Assembly: GCA_000499405.2 (NCBI GenBank)
Contig: HG738139.1
Span: 12,698,898 to 12,762,897, forward strand
DNA: 64,000 bases
Reading direction: 5' to 3'
From: Onchocerca volvulus
Taxonomy: Eukaryota > Nematoda > Chromadorea > Rhabditida > Onchocercidae
The notes below the pieces were generated by a model, which saw nothing but the letters and a program-made list of their open reading frames with translations, was not told the DNA's origin and did no database searches. Positions 42,874 through 54,581 of this stretch are shown here, one piece after another (within the stretch, counting starts at the first letter, position 1; the number at the start of each line of letters is the position of its first letter). Position numbers and translations under genes: made by a program.

Positions 42874-44896
42874 ATGGGCAAAAAGGCAAAGAAAGATTTT
42901 CCTAAAGCTAAGCTGAAAATTGGAAAAAAATTGAAGAAAACAACCACTACTGATACACGAGTTCAAACCAAAAAAGTTTGTTTATTTAGTATTCGATGGA
43001 AAATGAAACTGCTTAATTCAGCTTCTATCAGATATGAAATTACTTGTCGTCAATGCACAATTCTTTATTGTAGATGAGATTCTAAGTTCAGCAAAATACC
43101 ATATTTTACGCTTTCCAGGTTGTACTTGTGGAACAGTTAACGAAAAATGATAACAGTTGCTTGTCACATCGTGGTTTATCACTGGATGAATTATGTCGTC
43201 AACTTGGCCATTATAACATAAATGTGAGACGAGATTCGGTAATTGGTGTAAAGCAATTACTTTCTTCACATCCGGAACTGATACCGAAACATTTGCATAC
43301 ATTGATACCAGCTATTGGACGACTGATCGCATGTGATGTAAATTTTTTAATCTTTTTTTTTTTTTTCATAAACATTCATTTTAAATTATTTCAAACTATT
43401 TTTCATTTTTCTTTGAAACCTAGTAAATTTCAAATACTATAATAAATTATGAAATAATTTCAGAAGAGCGATTCATCATTTCATGCTCAATTGCGTGCTC
43501 TTCTGGAATTGTTATGTACAACGAATGCCTCGACAATTTCATCCCATTTCACGCTATTAATGGCACATACACTTCGTGCTCTAACACATCTCAGGATGGG
43601 AGTACGAATCTATGCGCTTACTATTCTGACCCTACTAATGCGAACTTATCCTGACCTTTGTCGAAACAGCATTGATTTATTCGATTCATTCGTGGAATTT
43701 TTGGATAGTAAAAGGATTCCGGCAAACAGAAAGGTTTTTGAGTTCATGAAATTTTACTTACTCTGAAACTTAAGTTTATTTAGAGTGATTTTTTTTTCCA
43801 AAATTTTCAGAGACTTATTTAAATATTTTCATATATTCATTAGGATGTGGATTATGCTACTTTTTTGAAAAGAATTAATAAAAAGATCAAAACATTGTGA
43901 TTATTCAATGCAGAATATTATAAATGTTAAACATAGAAGGAGATAACAATCATACGGTTGATTCCATACCTGTTAAATAACCGTGTAATTTAATTTAAAT
44001 CTCTTCTGGTTCATAGTTTCAAATCAAATGAAATTAAAAAATAGAATTGTTCGATATCTTAATAACTCGCACGTAGAAAGAAATTTCATGATGTGCTGTT
44101 TTTATTCACTTGATTTGTTGATTTTTGAAAATTATATGATGAATCAAAAATTAGATTTTTTAGTTATTGTTGGATGGCGTTCATGCTTTCTTACAAGCTT
44201 TCTTAGTGGAAGAATGTGCGATAGTTGGACCTCTTCATGTTGCCTCTTTTAGTATTCGTACTAAACAGTGTACCAGAATTAACTTAATTCCAACTGCACC
44301 TTTGATCGATTTTTGTGTGCTTGGTTCTCAACCACAACGGTCAAAGTCTTCGCTTTATTTACCTGATAAATTTCTGCCTGCATTATCCGGAATTCTCTCA
44401 CTGTTTTTGATGAGCGCATCAGAAGAAGAGTCCTCTTCTAATGAAAAAGAATGGGTAGAAATATTTGGAATTTTAAATAAAGTAAGTTTCTAGGAATGTA
44501 TAGTAATATGCTGAGTCAAGCTTCATAGTGATTTTTTAATATTATTTAGATTTGCATTTTCTAAATTATACTTATCTTATATTTAATATTTCGAGTGATT
44601 TCAAAAAAGTCTATTAATTCCAGTTATTAGAAAAATTATTTATCAATCCAAGATTTAGGAGAAAAAAAAAACTCAAAAATCTATAACATTTACATTCTTA
44701 TTTTCGAAAATTCCAAACATTGCAGGTATTGTTACAAATTCGTGCATCGTCTCAAACTGTACAATTCGAAGAAGAACTGAAAAAAACATTGTCGGGTATC
44801 AATTCTTTATTGAAAAATGGAAATTTGTCGGTGAGAATACATACTTCGCTGCAAAAGCTGAATTTACCCAATAAACGACTAGTTGGGAAACGTTAA
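42874..44896 (+). CDS. TEX10/Ipi1-like pre-ribosome maturation protein, at least 5 exons, 359 aa in this model
   Basis: The animal TEX10 / yeast Ipi1 family works in the Rix1 (PELP1-TEX10-WDR18) complex that matures the 60S pre-ribosome in the nucleus. Exons: 42874-42975, 43119-43337, 43464-43733, 44164-44481, 44726-44896, all phase 0. The basic N-terminus (FPKAKLKIGKKLKK) matches the family's KVKLKVGKKLKK-type start. Exon 2 carries the Ipi1 N-terminal region (LCRQLGHYNINVRRDSVIG and GVKQLLSSHPELI), followed by HEAT-like helices (VRIYALTILTLLMRTYPDL). The stop at 44894 gives a tail ending KRLVGKR. However, a strong donor (TCG|GTGAGA at 44831) lies inside exon 5 and coding-like segments follow at 45736-46484, so the real protein may be longer, as in mammals (over 900 aa). 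Confidence 0.85.
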
Positions 44897-45341
44897 AAAC
44901 GACCACTAATTCTTCATTATCGTAAAAACACGTAATGCTGTAGTCATCTTGTGAAAATTTTTGGAACAGAAACTTATAGTTTTATATAGAAATTTGATTT
45001 AATATTAGAAATATCGTGGCGATCACTGTTAAAAAATTGTTATATATATATTTCTATCTTGTTCTATCAATATACTTAGACTAGATTGATCTGAAAAACT
45101 CGATTGTCTGGCTTAGATAACTTTGAGGTATTCCATTTTTGTTTTGGTCAAAGATCAGGTGGAATGATTAATTGAAATAGTGATGTTAATTTAACATGCT
45201 TTTTTTTGCAGATTAATTTTTTTATGTACTATTCGCTGTTAAATATGTTCATTATGTATTACATTGTTGTGTTTTATTTCTTGAAAAGAAAAAATAAAAA
45301 TTAATTGAGTATTTTTATGTTTAACTGAGAGATTTTTTTCT

Positions 45342-45778
45342 CTACAAAAAAAGAAAAAAAACAGGCAAAACATTTCTGGAGATCATTTTGGGCGCAATTA
45401 TAGCTTTTAAAGTGTAATTAGTGAATTGAAATAAGTACCATAATACTGGGTCGTAGTCAATATCATTTAAGGATGAGAGAATTGCCATCATTATCGAATT
45501 TAAAATTTCTTCATAAATTTCAGAACCAGTTTCACGATCAGCCTTAGGAGTGGCTTTCGATATTTTTTGTCCAAGGCCATTGCCACAAAATTTAATTAGT
45601 ATTCCATAATTCTTTTAATTAGATTCGAATATGTTATATCACAGCTTTTCATATGCTATTTGTCTTCAATGATATATAAATATATTACTGAAATCATTTG
45701 GATTAATTTTGGGACAGAATTATTGGAATTTCCAGGGCCCTGAACATTCATCACTAATTGTGGATCAAATTTTAGCAT
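45342..45778 (-). CDS. Possible small two-exon gene, 119 aa
   Basis: Exon 45689-45778 starts MLKFDPQLVMNVQGPG and ends at TCA|GTAATA. Exon 45342-45611 continues in phase 0 with a mixed composition (KATPKADRETGSEIYEE; LNDIDYDPVLWYLFQF) before a poly-Phe/Leu end coded by a homopolymer. The acceptor (TTAAAAG) is weak and the intron is only 77 bases. The plus strand is also open in parts of both exons (for example GPEHSSLIVDQILALN at 45736-45784), so even the strand is uncertain. No family recognised. Confidence 0.28.
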
Positions 45779-46097
45779 TAAATAAGTGAGGAAAACAACT
45801 TTTTGGCATTTTATTAGAATGGAATTTCCATTAAAATATGAAATTGAGTACAGCAATAAAAATCGAACACCAGCTAGGAATTACAATCTTCGAGAATCCG
45901 AAAAAAAAGTGGTTGTGAATTATTCTTCCTTACATTTTCGTTGAATTTTCTAAACAACGAAAAATTTTCTGCTCCGGTTTCACATTTTGATATCTAACTC
46001 AATTCCATCTTTAATTTCAACTTTTGCGATTTAAAAATATTTACAAATTTAAAATTCATATCAGTTTGAGGAATATTTATCAAATTTACATTTTCTG

Positions 46098-46484
46098 ACT
46101 TTCTCAACTGGACTCGATTAAATTTGCCTTTTGACTATTTGCTTCTGGTGAGAATTCTCCGTTCGGATACGTACACATTGGTTCTGATCAGATAACCAAG
46201 TATTCAATATACATCACTTTCGATCGCTATTTATCGTTTGAGAGATATCAAACAGATGTAGGAAAGGAAGGAAGGAAAATTTTGGAACAAATAGCTAGTT
46301 ATTTGAAATATTTAGTTGAAGTAAGTTATAAAAATTTATTAGCATGATTGAAGCATTTAGAATATAAGCTTTGCTGTGCTTCCAAAACTATTTAGTGTGA
46401 TTAGATTTCTTATTTAGAATTCATTAATTTCAGAGTTATATATTTCCTGAAAAAAAAGATGTATCAAAAATTGAAAATGTATGA
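46098..46484 (+). CDS. Possible 3' exons of an unidentified or extended TEX10-like gene
   Basis: A less AT-rich segment up to 46320 reads GYVHIGSDQITKYSIYITFD and then KEGRKILEQIASYLKYLVE, ending at a strong donor (GAA|GTAAGT, 46321). It joins in phase 0 to 46434-46484 (after TTTCAG), which codes SYIFPEKKDVSKIENV and a stop. A second overlapping frame (46098-46191: SDFLNWTRLNLPFDYLLL) is also open, so either an exon boundary or a frameshift lies near 46140-46190. No start codon was found. Confidence 0.3.
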
Positions 46485-47804
46485 ATAGTGAATAAAAGAG
46501 CAAGGCAGATAAAATTAGAAACATTTAAATCAAGTAAAATTGCAATATTGTTGAAACTCGAATTAAAATGGAATTTGATCATATGAAAAAGTGAAAATGA
46601 TTACAAGTTGATCAGTGAAATAGATAATGCACGAAAGACGCATAATATCATTTTCAAGTATGGTGTGCACATTTAAAGTATGAATATTGAAAGAAATATA
46701 ACACAGTGTAAATGCAAAAAATTAATATAATTCTTAGATCGGATGTTCTGTTCTAAAATTAAAAATTTTAGCGCCTTGCATTTCTACCGAATCACTTTAG
46801 CTGTATGGGTAACGGAACGTTCGGTAAATTTGAAATGAGAATATTAATATAAAAAATTTGAAACAAAATCTAGTTGGCTAAGAAGGTCAAGATCATTAAG
46901 AAATTGATCCGAGAATTCAATTTCGAACTAAAAATTCAGCCATGAAGAATAAATAGATATAAAGAGAATTCCTCGTCATTTGAGTAGTTATAAAATTAGA
47001 TATAAAATTCTTTCCGAGTGAACATATGGCATATTGAATCATCAGATTAGCTTTAATCTTTCTAACGATGTAAATAAGATATCATTTCAAGTATTCTGCA
47101 AAGTATATTCTCGCCATTATAATTCATAAGCATACATGGATATTTTTTTTTCTAACTGTAAAATGAAAAACTTACCTTATTTTTTAAAATTTGATTAAAT
47201 GTGAAAACAATTACACTCCCTACAAACAAATATATAAATCCTATGCAATTTTTCATAGATATTATTAATCATAATTACTGGGAACTTCAACTTTAACAAA
47301 AATAATACTTTGGTGAGAGTTTTTTTGATGGACATTCTATTCTTAAGAATATAAAAAAATCTTCCTCTAGAATGTCCTCAACATGTCTCCAAGTATTTTA
47401 AAATGCAAAGTAATGTTCCACATTTTTGTGCTCTGGTACAAAACATGATATTTGACAAAGTTATCAAACAAAAGCATGAGGCATAAAGTTCCTATAAAAA
47501 GTCAGATCAGCTTCAACACAATATGAGCAAAATGAAGAGCCTGAATACAACAACCTGTATAAGAGAATATCAGATGGACTGGAGTAGTAAATGTTGTATT
47601 ATGCGATGAAATAACTTGATAACTAAAACACTGCACCAGTGTCAAAGAAATTTTCGTCACATTAAAGGCAGCATGCTATAATATAACATCTGTGATTCTT
47701 CGTTTAAAATCCTAGTTAATAAAATACATTCAAATTTCGAATACGACTCCAAAATTTCAAATCTAAAATAACCATTAACAATATCGACTGTTTAAGTTGA
47801 CATT

Positions 47805-50800
47805 TTAAAAAAGATCTGTGCTAGCAAAATGTTCACTTTTACTAGAAATATCCTCTAAGATACGTATGCCAACTTCACGTCCACGTGCCTTCTGCTCCAC
47901 TTGCCACTGCGCCAACAACAGATTTGAGTAAATTAATGGGTTGTTATAATACTTCACGTAATCAATTGTTTCAGCAGTAGGAAATATGAGGTCGAAATTA
48001 CTAGAACGATCTAATTCGTCTTCAAATTCAATCAAAATTCGTGCATCACAACCCGTCAATTCATCTAGTATCCTTCGGTCAATTTCCTATAATTTTTTTT
48101 TGAAGTAACTGTTTAAACTCTAAAGATTTCTACAATTCCGATTAACCAAAAACCATTCCACAATTTTCTCATAATTTCTATTGGATTAACTTTTTCACCA
48201 GAAAAAGATTAGAGCTGTAGAGATTCATATTTTGCTGTTACAATGAACGAATAAATCTCTTACCCTGTTCTTTTTAAAATATTCAAGGTGATACCGCTCC
48301 TTTTTTAAATCTTCTTCATTTTTGTAACCATCAAACGATTTCACACGATAATCCATTGATAACGTATCATCTTTGCTGCTGAAAATTTCACAAAAAATAA
48401 TGTGACTACGATTCGAATTGTAACAAAATTTTCTTGACATAAAACACGAAATGAGCACTTCATGTTAATTAATTTTTTACAACTTTCAAAATCAGAAATT
48501 AGAAGAATACTCACATTATGTCTGGTGGAATCTGGATACCACAAAGATTTAATACATCCTTTGCAAGCGTTGTTTTGACGGCTATATCTGTAGCTGTTGC
48601 ACAGTGTAATGAAGGTGAAATATTTACCTGAAAATAAATATGTAGTGAAATCTAATTACTACATTTGATCTATTATGTTAATATATTCATTTTGAAAGCC
48701 AACTTCGATGATTCTTGACTCAAATAAAAAATTCTTCTACTAAAAAGCACGAAATATAATACCTCTAATAACCAAGGCCTAAGAGTATCGTCAAGTAAAA
48801 TATCCATTCCATAAAGTTCATGACTTGTGAAAGTATATAAACTGTGTTTTTTCTGATGCATTCGAATATGACTTTCGCAACTAAAATACGACAATTACTT
48901 CAACAATGAAAGAAAAAAATGAAAAATTAATAGTCAAAGTAGCAAATACTATTTTACTATTTTTCACAGCTCTCTTAATTTTTATTTGATTCAATAACAT
49001 CACACGATTCAGATGTACTGTTCAATTTTCATTTTGAAATTAAATCAACTGTCCTCCTAAGCAAGAAAACTATCATCAGGTGCAAGATCAAACAGCACAA
49101 ATCTTCCGATCTTCAGGTCAAAAGTAATAAATAATAAGAAAAATTTACGCAAGAACAGCTTTGATAATGATATCCGTAATCTTTGACTTAACAACATTTA
49201 CATCTACATGTTCAGCTATATGTGCCCAAAAATCCGACAATTTCCATTTCGGCACAGGCGTTGTACGTTCACCTGCTGATTGTGCCAATTTGTTGATACT
49301 ATAGTTCGTTAAATGCATGAATTTATTTGACATCGAACCAAGTGCAGAAGAATAGCTGTAAATGTATGACATATTCCAAGATATAGTAACTCTGAATTAT
49401 CAAAATAAAAAAAAAAAATGAGAAATAAAATGAAACAAAATACTTTCTCCCTGGATTCACTTTGGTTCAATGTAAAAAATTAGATTATAACTGAAAAAAT
49501 TTTAGGAAGAATAAAAAAAATTACGGGACACTTGCGAATCGAACAAGACCATCATTGTATAAGTATATACGCAAAGGATCGAGATTTGTTAGGTAAACGT
49601 ATAAACGTAAATCAAATTTTGTCGAATTAACAATCAGAGGACGATCAATGTAACTGAAAGTCACACTTTTAAATAATCTATAAGTTTTTATAGAATCCAA
49701 GTTTTATAAAAAATCTTCAAAATGAAAACTTACTGCTGAGCAACAAGTGACATTTTCTTTGGAATTTGTCTAAGTTTGGTAGCAATAGTGATGCCCGTTC
49801 CTCGGGCAGATGCGGGCTATAACAAATAGTTTCAAAAAATTAAAACTATTCCTAAAATTTGCATTTTTCTTTGTTTTCACATCACTGATCAATCTCTAAC
49901 ATTTCACACTGCTTAATCTAGCAAAAAAATTTAATTGTATAAATGACTGCTACGAAGTTAATAAAGATTTAATTCACTGCATCATAAATATGATTACTAC
50001 TAGATTTCTTTGGTCGCAGTCAAGAAAACAGCAAGTTGAATATGGTTAAATTAGAAAAATGAAAAATTCTTAACATAGTTGAATTAGAAAAATGCGAAAT
50101 TCAAAATATACTGGTTTAAGTATGACGATATGAGAAGGATTATCGTGAAGGTAATTCTTTTGAGGAGGATTATCGTGAAGGTAAGCCTTTAATCTCTTCA
50201 TATCCCGTGGTAGAACATAAGTTATTGGCATAATGTGATATTCATCCGAACCCCATAGAACAATCATTTCATATATGTGTTGCCAGAGACGATCTTTTCG
50301 CCCCATGTGAAATGCACCAGGAAAATGATTAATCTTCAAAAACGATAATTTAGATAGATTATAGAAACTTGGATAGCTAGTATAAAGTCAATAGTCTCAG
50401 TAATTACAGCAATTTAAAATATTAACTTGACTGTAAAAACTTAACTACTTAATCTTATAAAAATAGAAAGACATGATACCTTCTGATATGGCTTAATCGT
50501 TCGATATTGAACTGATTTTAAATGTCGTCCCCAGTAACCAATCCAAAATTTCGATTCATCAACTATTGTAAAATGACTTGTGGTAAGGCTTTGCCGCATA
50601 ACAATAGGTAAAAGACTATTTTTACACCACATCAATTTTGAGCGTATTGCTTTGCTCGGTTTTGCTACTGTAAGAGTAGATTTTTTTATTTTTATTTCAG
50701 TATATAAACTTTAACATTTGTAATTTAGAATCTCACAATGCACTGCTCCCAATTACATATTACTAAGGAATTAATCTATTTAAAATTAACTAGTAACCTC

Positions 50801-51678
50801 AAAACGGCCATGGTTAAGATTATTTGCTGACAGTAAGACAAATTAATGTGGCTGTTTCAAATAAGAATTGAAACTGAATGTTTGCTGCAAATTCAAGAAC
50901 AAAAGTGACATAAACATAGATTTAATAATAAACCTTTTGATTCTTTGCTATAAAATAATATTGTCGGAGGCACATTTGAAAATAAACTTGGACGAAGGAA
51001 TGGTTTCAAGGCTGGCGGCGACGATTCTCCAATGATACAACTGTAAGTGTCAAAACCAATAAACTAAATGAAAGAAGCTGAATGAAATAAATTTATTTAA
51101 AGAGTCCAAAGGGAAAATTCACTACCTGGTTGTACAAAGGCAATTTGTAACAAGGCAACTGAGACTGCATATATCGTTATCTTTCTCTTCTATAACGTGA
51201 ATAATTAGGAAGAAAAAAAAATTTTTTTTTAAAATCTCATCAGGTTATCCTTTCAGTTACTCTAATAAGTCCATCCACCCATCCTTTTTTTCAATTTCAC
51301 TGAACCATCCAAAATTTCAAACAGATTCATAAAATACTCCACTCAAAAAAAAAATCATTAGGAATAAAATCGAAATTAGAAAGTACCATCTAAGGCAGCA
51401 GATTTTATAGGCTGTTGTTCACCGCAGGAAGATGTTGTTGATGATACCGAACAACTCATCGTATAATACCTGAAGCAATCCATTTGTGGATAATTCAAAT
51501 TAATGGAAACATTCCTGTACACATATCCACAAGATGAAGTTAACATACATATAAATAGACGGAAATGAGGGACAGATGAATCCTCGAAATGATTCAATCC
51601 TGAATGAACATAGCTGAATACGGTCAGAATGGGGAAAGAAATGACCAAGCCAATCCCAAGATCAGCCTGAAACTTCAT
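47805..51678 (-). CDS. ttll-4: Tubulin polyglutamylase TTLL4, 12 exons, about 640 aa
   Basis: Tubulin-tyrosine-ligase-like enzyme that uses ATP to add glutamates to tubulin tails, acting on microtubules and cilia. Exons in order: 51387-51678, 51126-51189, 50934-51040, 50480-50667, 50112-50333, 49734-49816, 49525-49653, 49149-49355, 48763-48880, 48515-48627, 48264-48378, 47805-48086; all phases agree. Landmarks match human TTLL4: RPSLFSNVPPTILFYS, FWIGYWGRHLKS, INHFPGAFHMGRKDRLW, the ATP-grasp loop LKP|PASARGTGI, FDLRLYVYLTNLDPLRIYLY, NKFMHLTNYSINK, the metal-binding WLLE|VNISPSLH and a C-terminal LTGCDARILIEFEDEL. A 30-bp tandem duplication repeats YLHDNP before the ATP loop. The N-terminus is uncertain: ATGs at 51678 and 51483 are in frame, and a GC-rich coding-like region lies upstream. 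Confidence 0.93.
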
Positions 51679-52766
51679 AATAATTCATACAAAAATGTAT
51701 AAGTGAAACTTAGAAGTGAAAATAAATGAGAGAAAAGAAATAATACAAATGATGGAATAACAGAAGATCCAATTTCTCAAATCTTAAAAATATTTTAAGG
51801 TTTTAGTAGATAAATGCCATATTACAGTAATTAAGTGTGAAATAAATGTGTAGTTAATTTAAAAATACTTGAATTTATGATTGTCTTCATTTTTTTTCTA
51901 CTCAAAGTTATTTTTAACTCTTGGCTGAGAGATCTGATATACCCCGGTGTGAAATAATGACAATTTAATGAGGAATTACCCGCCTATACTAAGATTCTTC
52001 TAACTCCATTTGCACATTGTTAGATTATTTTATAACCTTCTATCCCAATGATTCTTCCACGTAAACTATTCTTATCGGTTATGCTCCATCACTTCTGGAC
52101 ATCCACTCCGGAAAACTGATTCCGGTCCGGTTTCAAGTTGATCATTTCGAAATATGCGCCTACGCGGCCCGTGAAAATTTGGTAATGTTTTGAATTTGTA
52201 TTTATTCCTTCGTAAAGTTGTTGGAAAAATTGGTGTATATGGATGTGTTTTTGTATATTCCCAGTGTTTGCTTAGGTTTGGTGAATCCGTTATTTTCCGG
52301 ATTAATTTCCGGCATCAATCAATCAATCAGTCAATTCGTTAGTAGACTTTTCACACACTGTTTGAGTTTATCGTTTAGTGATATGATTGGATATATTAAT
52401 CGAAGTTATCTCAAAACTTTGTAATATTTTCTTAAGGATAATATTAGCTACCCATTTCTTTCTTTCCACTCTTAATGACTTGAAAAAAATATTTATGGGA
52501 TCGTTTGGTCCGCCTTTTTCGTTTCTGGATTGATCGTCGGATCGTCCGACTTTTTCCGTTTTTTGAATTACGGTTAGTCATTGTAAAATTGTATTTTTTC
52601 TTTTTCCGATAATTCTATATATTGCCATATTTCAGCGAAGAATAAGAAACGGTTCAGAAGGGAAATTGCAGGAGAAAATATGATTGTTTTATATCATAAT
52701 TAAAATACTATAAATAGTAGGGAATATTAAAAGAACTATCATTTGTATTATTTGTAAAAAAACAAA
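51679..52766. other. Divergent intergenic region with a GC-rich island
   Basis: This separates the minus-strand TTLL4 gene from the plus-strand three-finger gene, so it probably holds two promoters. 52080-52570 is much richer in G, C and CpG than its surroundings, with repeated TCCGG and GATCGT. Several frames are open on both strands here: minus, about 52068-52319; plus, 52106-52183 ending at TTG|GTAATG; plus, 52242-52424. I cannot tell whether any is an exon. Confidence 0.45.
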
Positions 52767-54581
52767 ATGGTTGATAGAACACATGCTGGTAGCTATTTTT
52801 CCTGATTAATCATTAATAAAAGAATATTCAACCTTTGAAAAATGGGAATTCCAAAAGAAAATAGAGAGCAAGATTCGAAATTTAATTTTAGAAAATGAGA
52901 AAAGAAATAGAAAAAAAAATCCTTGAAAAATGTCTTAAAATATTTTCTATTAATTTACAGCAGTTGTTTTTGTATTCGTTGTATCTACAACCAGCGCTAT
53001 AAAATGTCACATTTATTTTCGTAGAGGAAAATCGCCACCAAAAATTAATGAAACAGACGATTGTGAATCAAGCTCTTGCTGTTTTACAGCCGAACTACAT
53101 CGTAAGATGCGCTAGATTGTGATCTTTTGATCTTCCCGATCATCTACATTCTAAATAGTATTCGTAATAGCATGGAGTGAAAAAAAAATGAAAGTTAGAA
53201 TAATTAATTCTTAATAAAAGAAACTTTCGGAAACATAGAAATGCCATAAAATTTCAAAAAAAAAAAAAAAAAAATCCAATCTTTAAGCTACATAATGAAA
53301 CGATAAATTCAGAATAGCCTTATCTCTGTATTTCATTCTTCTTCTTTCTTGAAGATTTTCGTGTTTGTAATTTAAAAACAAAAAAAAAAAGATCGTCTTT
53401 AAGCTACGTAATAAAACGATAAATTCAGAATAGCCTTATCTCTGTATTTCGTTCTTCTTCTCTCTTGAAGATTTTCGTGTTTGTAATTTAAAAATAAAAA
53501 AAAAAAAAAAAAAAAAATCGTAAGAAATAATTGAAATAAATTTCAGATAATCGTCATATATACCAAATGAAAGGTTGTGATGCGGATAATATACAAGATA
53601 ATATGCTAGTTTATATCCCATCTCTTGGTGGAAAGTCATGGGAAAATATTATGGAAGCATGTTTGGTATCATTTTTTTTTTCCAAATGATAGAATATATC
53701 ATGAAAATTTCCTTTTTTTTTCCTTAGGATTGAAATTGAATAAAATGAATTTTAAATATATGCAATAAGCAAATTTGAATTGGATTCAATCTTAGCTAGT
53801 AGGAAAAGAAGGTCATTTGATTTCTTTTATCAAATGTAAAATTTAGAAAAATGCAAGAATAGCTTAGAGCAGATACAAAATGCATCAAAAATTTACAATG
53901 AGTAATCACAAATTGCAATTAAATAACACAATATTGCATACATTCTTTGGGAAAATAAGATACATTTGTAGATAAGCAATTATTTGATCGCCTTGAAAAT
54001 CATTTTCTTTTTTAATCTTTTCCGCTCGATTAAAAGAGAATTTAGAAGTAAAATTACTCATCGGAAAATTTCCTTGTAGATCTTATTCCAAATCTCAATT
54101 ACCTGAACGCTTTAAAAATCTTTTTTTTTTTTTTTTTTTTCTACTCGACTAAAAAAAAACACGTATGAAGATAGAATTGCTCATCTCAAAATTCTCCTGA
54201 AATTACTCGTAGATCTCATTTCAATATCTATTTTCTCATCGAGAAATGTAATTTTTTTTTAATTTTTCTATTTATCAAACTACAAATTATTATTATGTTC
54301 TAAAAAAAGTGCAAAAAATACAGTGTTTTAGGCAAATCAATTTATAGGCCAGTGAATGTCGATTGCATAATGATTTATTAGGTGGTAAAGGTCAAACCTA
54401 TTTATGTGGATGTGATACTGATTTTTGCAATCAAAAATCTTTTCAAGATACATTTCCGCAATTAAAAAGTGTGTCGAAGAATAAAATAACATCCGGTGCT
54501 AGCATACCAAAGAATAATTTGTTTTGGATAATTTGTGGAGGTACAATTATAATAATGCGAGGATTCAACGACGGAAATTGA
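52767..54581 (+). CDS. Three-finger (Ly6/uPAR-like) secreted or membrane-anchored protein, 4 exons, 171 aa
   Basis: Exons: 52767-52788, 52961-53101, 53547-53665, 54348-54581; phases agree. The N-terminus reads as a signal peptide (hydrophobic VVFVFVVSTTSA) with the mature chain starting near IKCHIYF. Cysteine groups follow in three-finger order: KC, DDCESSSCCF, KGC, EACL, SEC, YLCGC and the closing CDTDFCN, a typical CxxxxxCN end. After the domain there is a Ser/Lys-rich linker and a short hydrophobic stretch (NLFWIICGGTIIIM) near the end, which may be a membrane anchor or GPI signal; the tail then reads RGFNDGN. A donor-like GGAG|GTACAA lies in that stretch, so a further exon is possible. 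The 22-base first exon is the least certain part. The ligand or partner is unknown. Confidence 0.72.
53281..53507. repeat. 116-bp tandem duplication in an intron of the three-finger gene
   Basis: Copies begin at CTTTAAGCTA, 53281 and 53397, and share GATAAATTCAGAATAGCCTT and TTGAAGATTTTCGTGTTTGT. Each ends in an A tract. They differ at only a few positions. Confidence 0.92.

Larger units (their letters stand above)
44897..47804. other. Interval with unresolved coding-like segments
   Basis: About 2.9 kb between convergent genes. 45342-45778 and 46098-46484 hold open, protein-like segments with splice sites, described separately. 46500-47804 shows nothing I can support; the 3' untranslated region of the minus-strand TTLL4 gene should lie at its right end. 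Confidence 0.4.
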
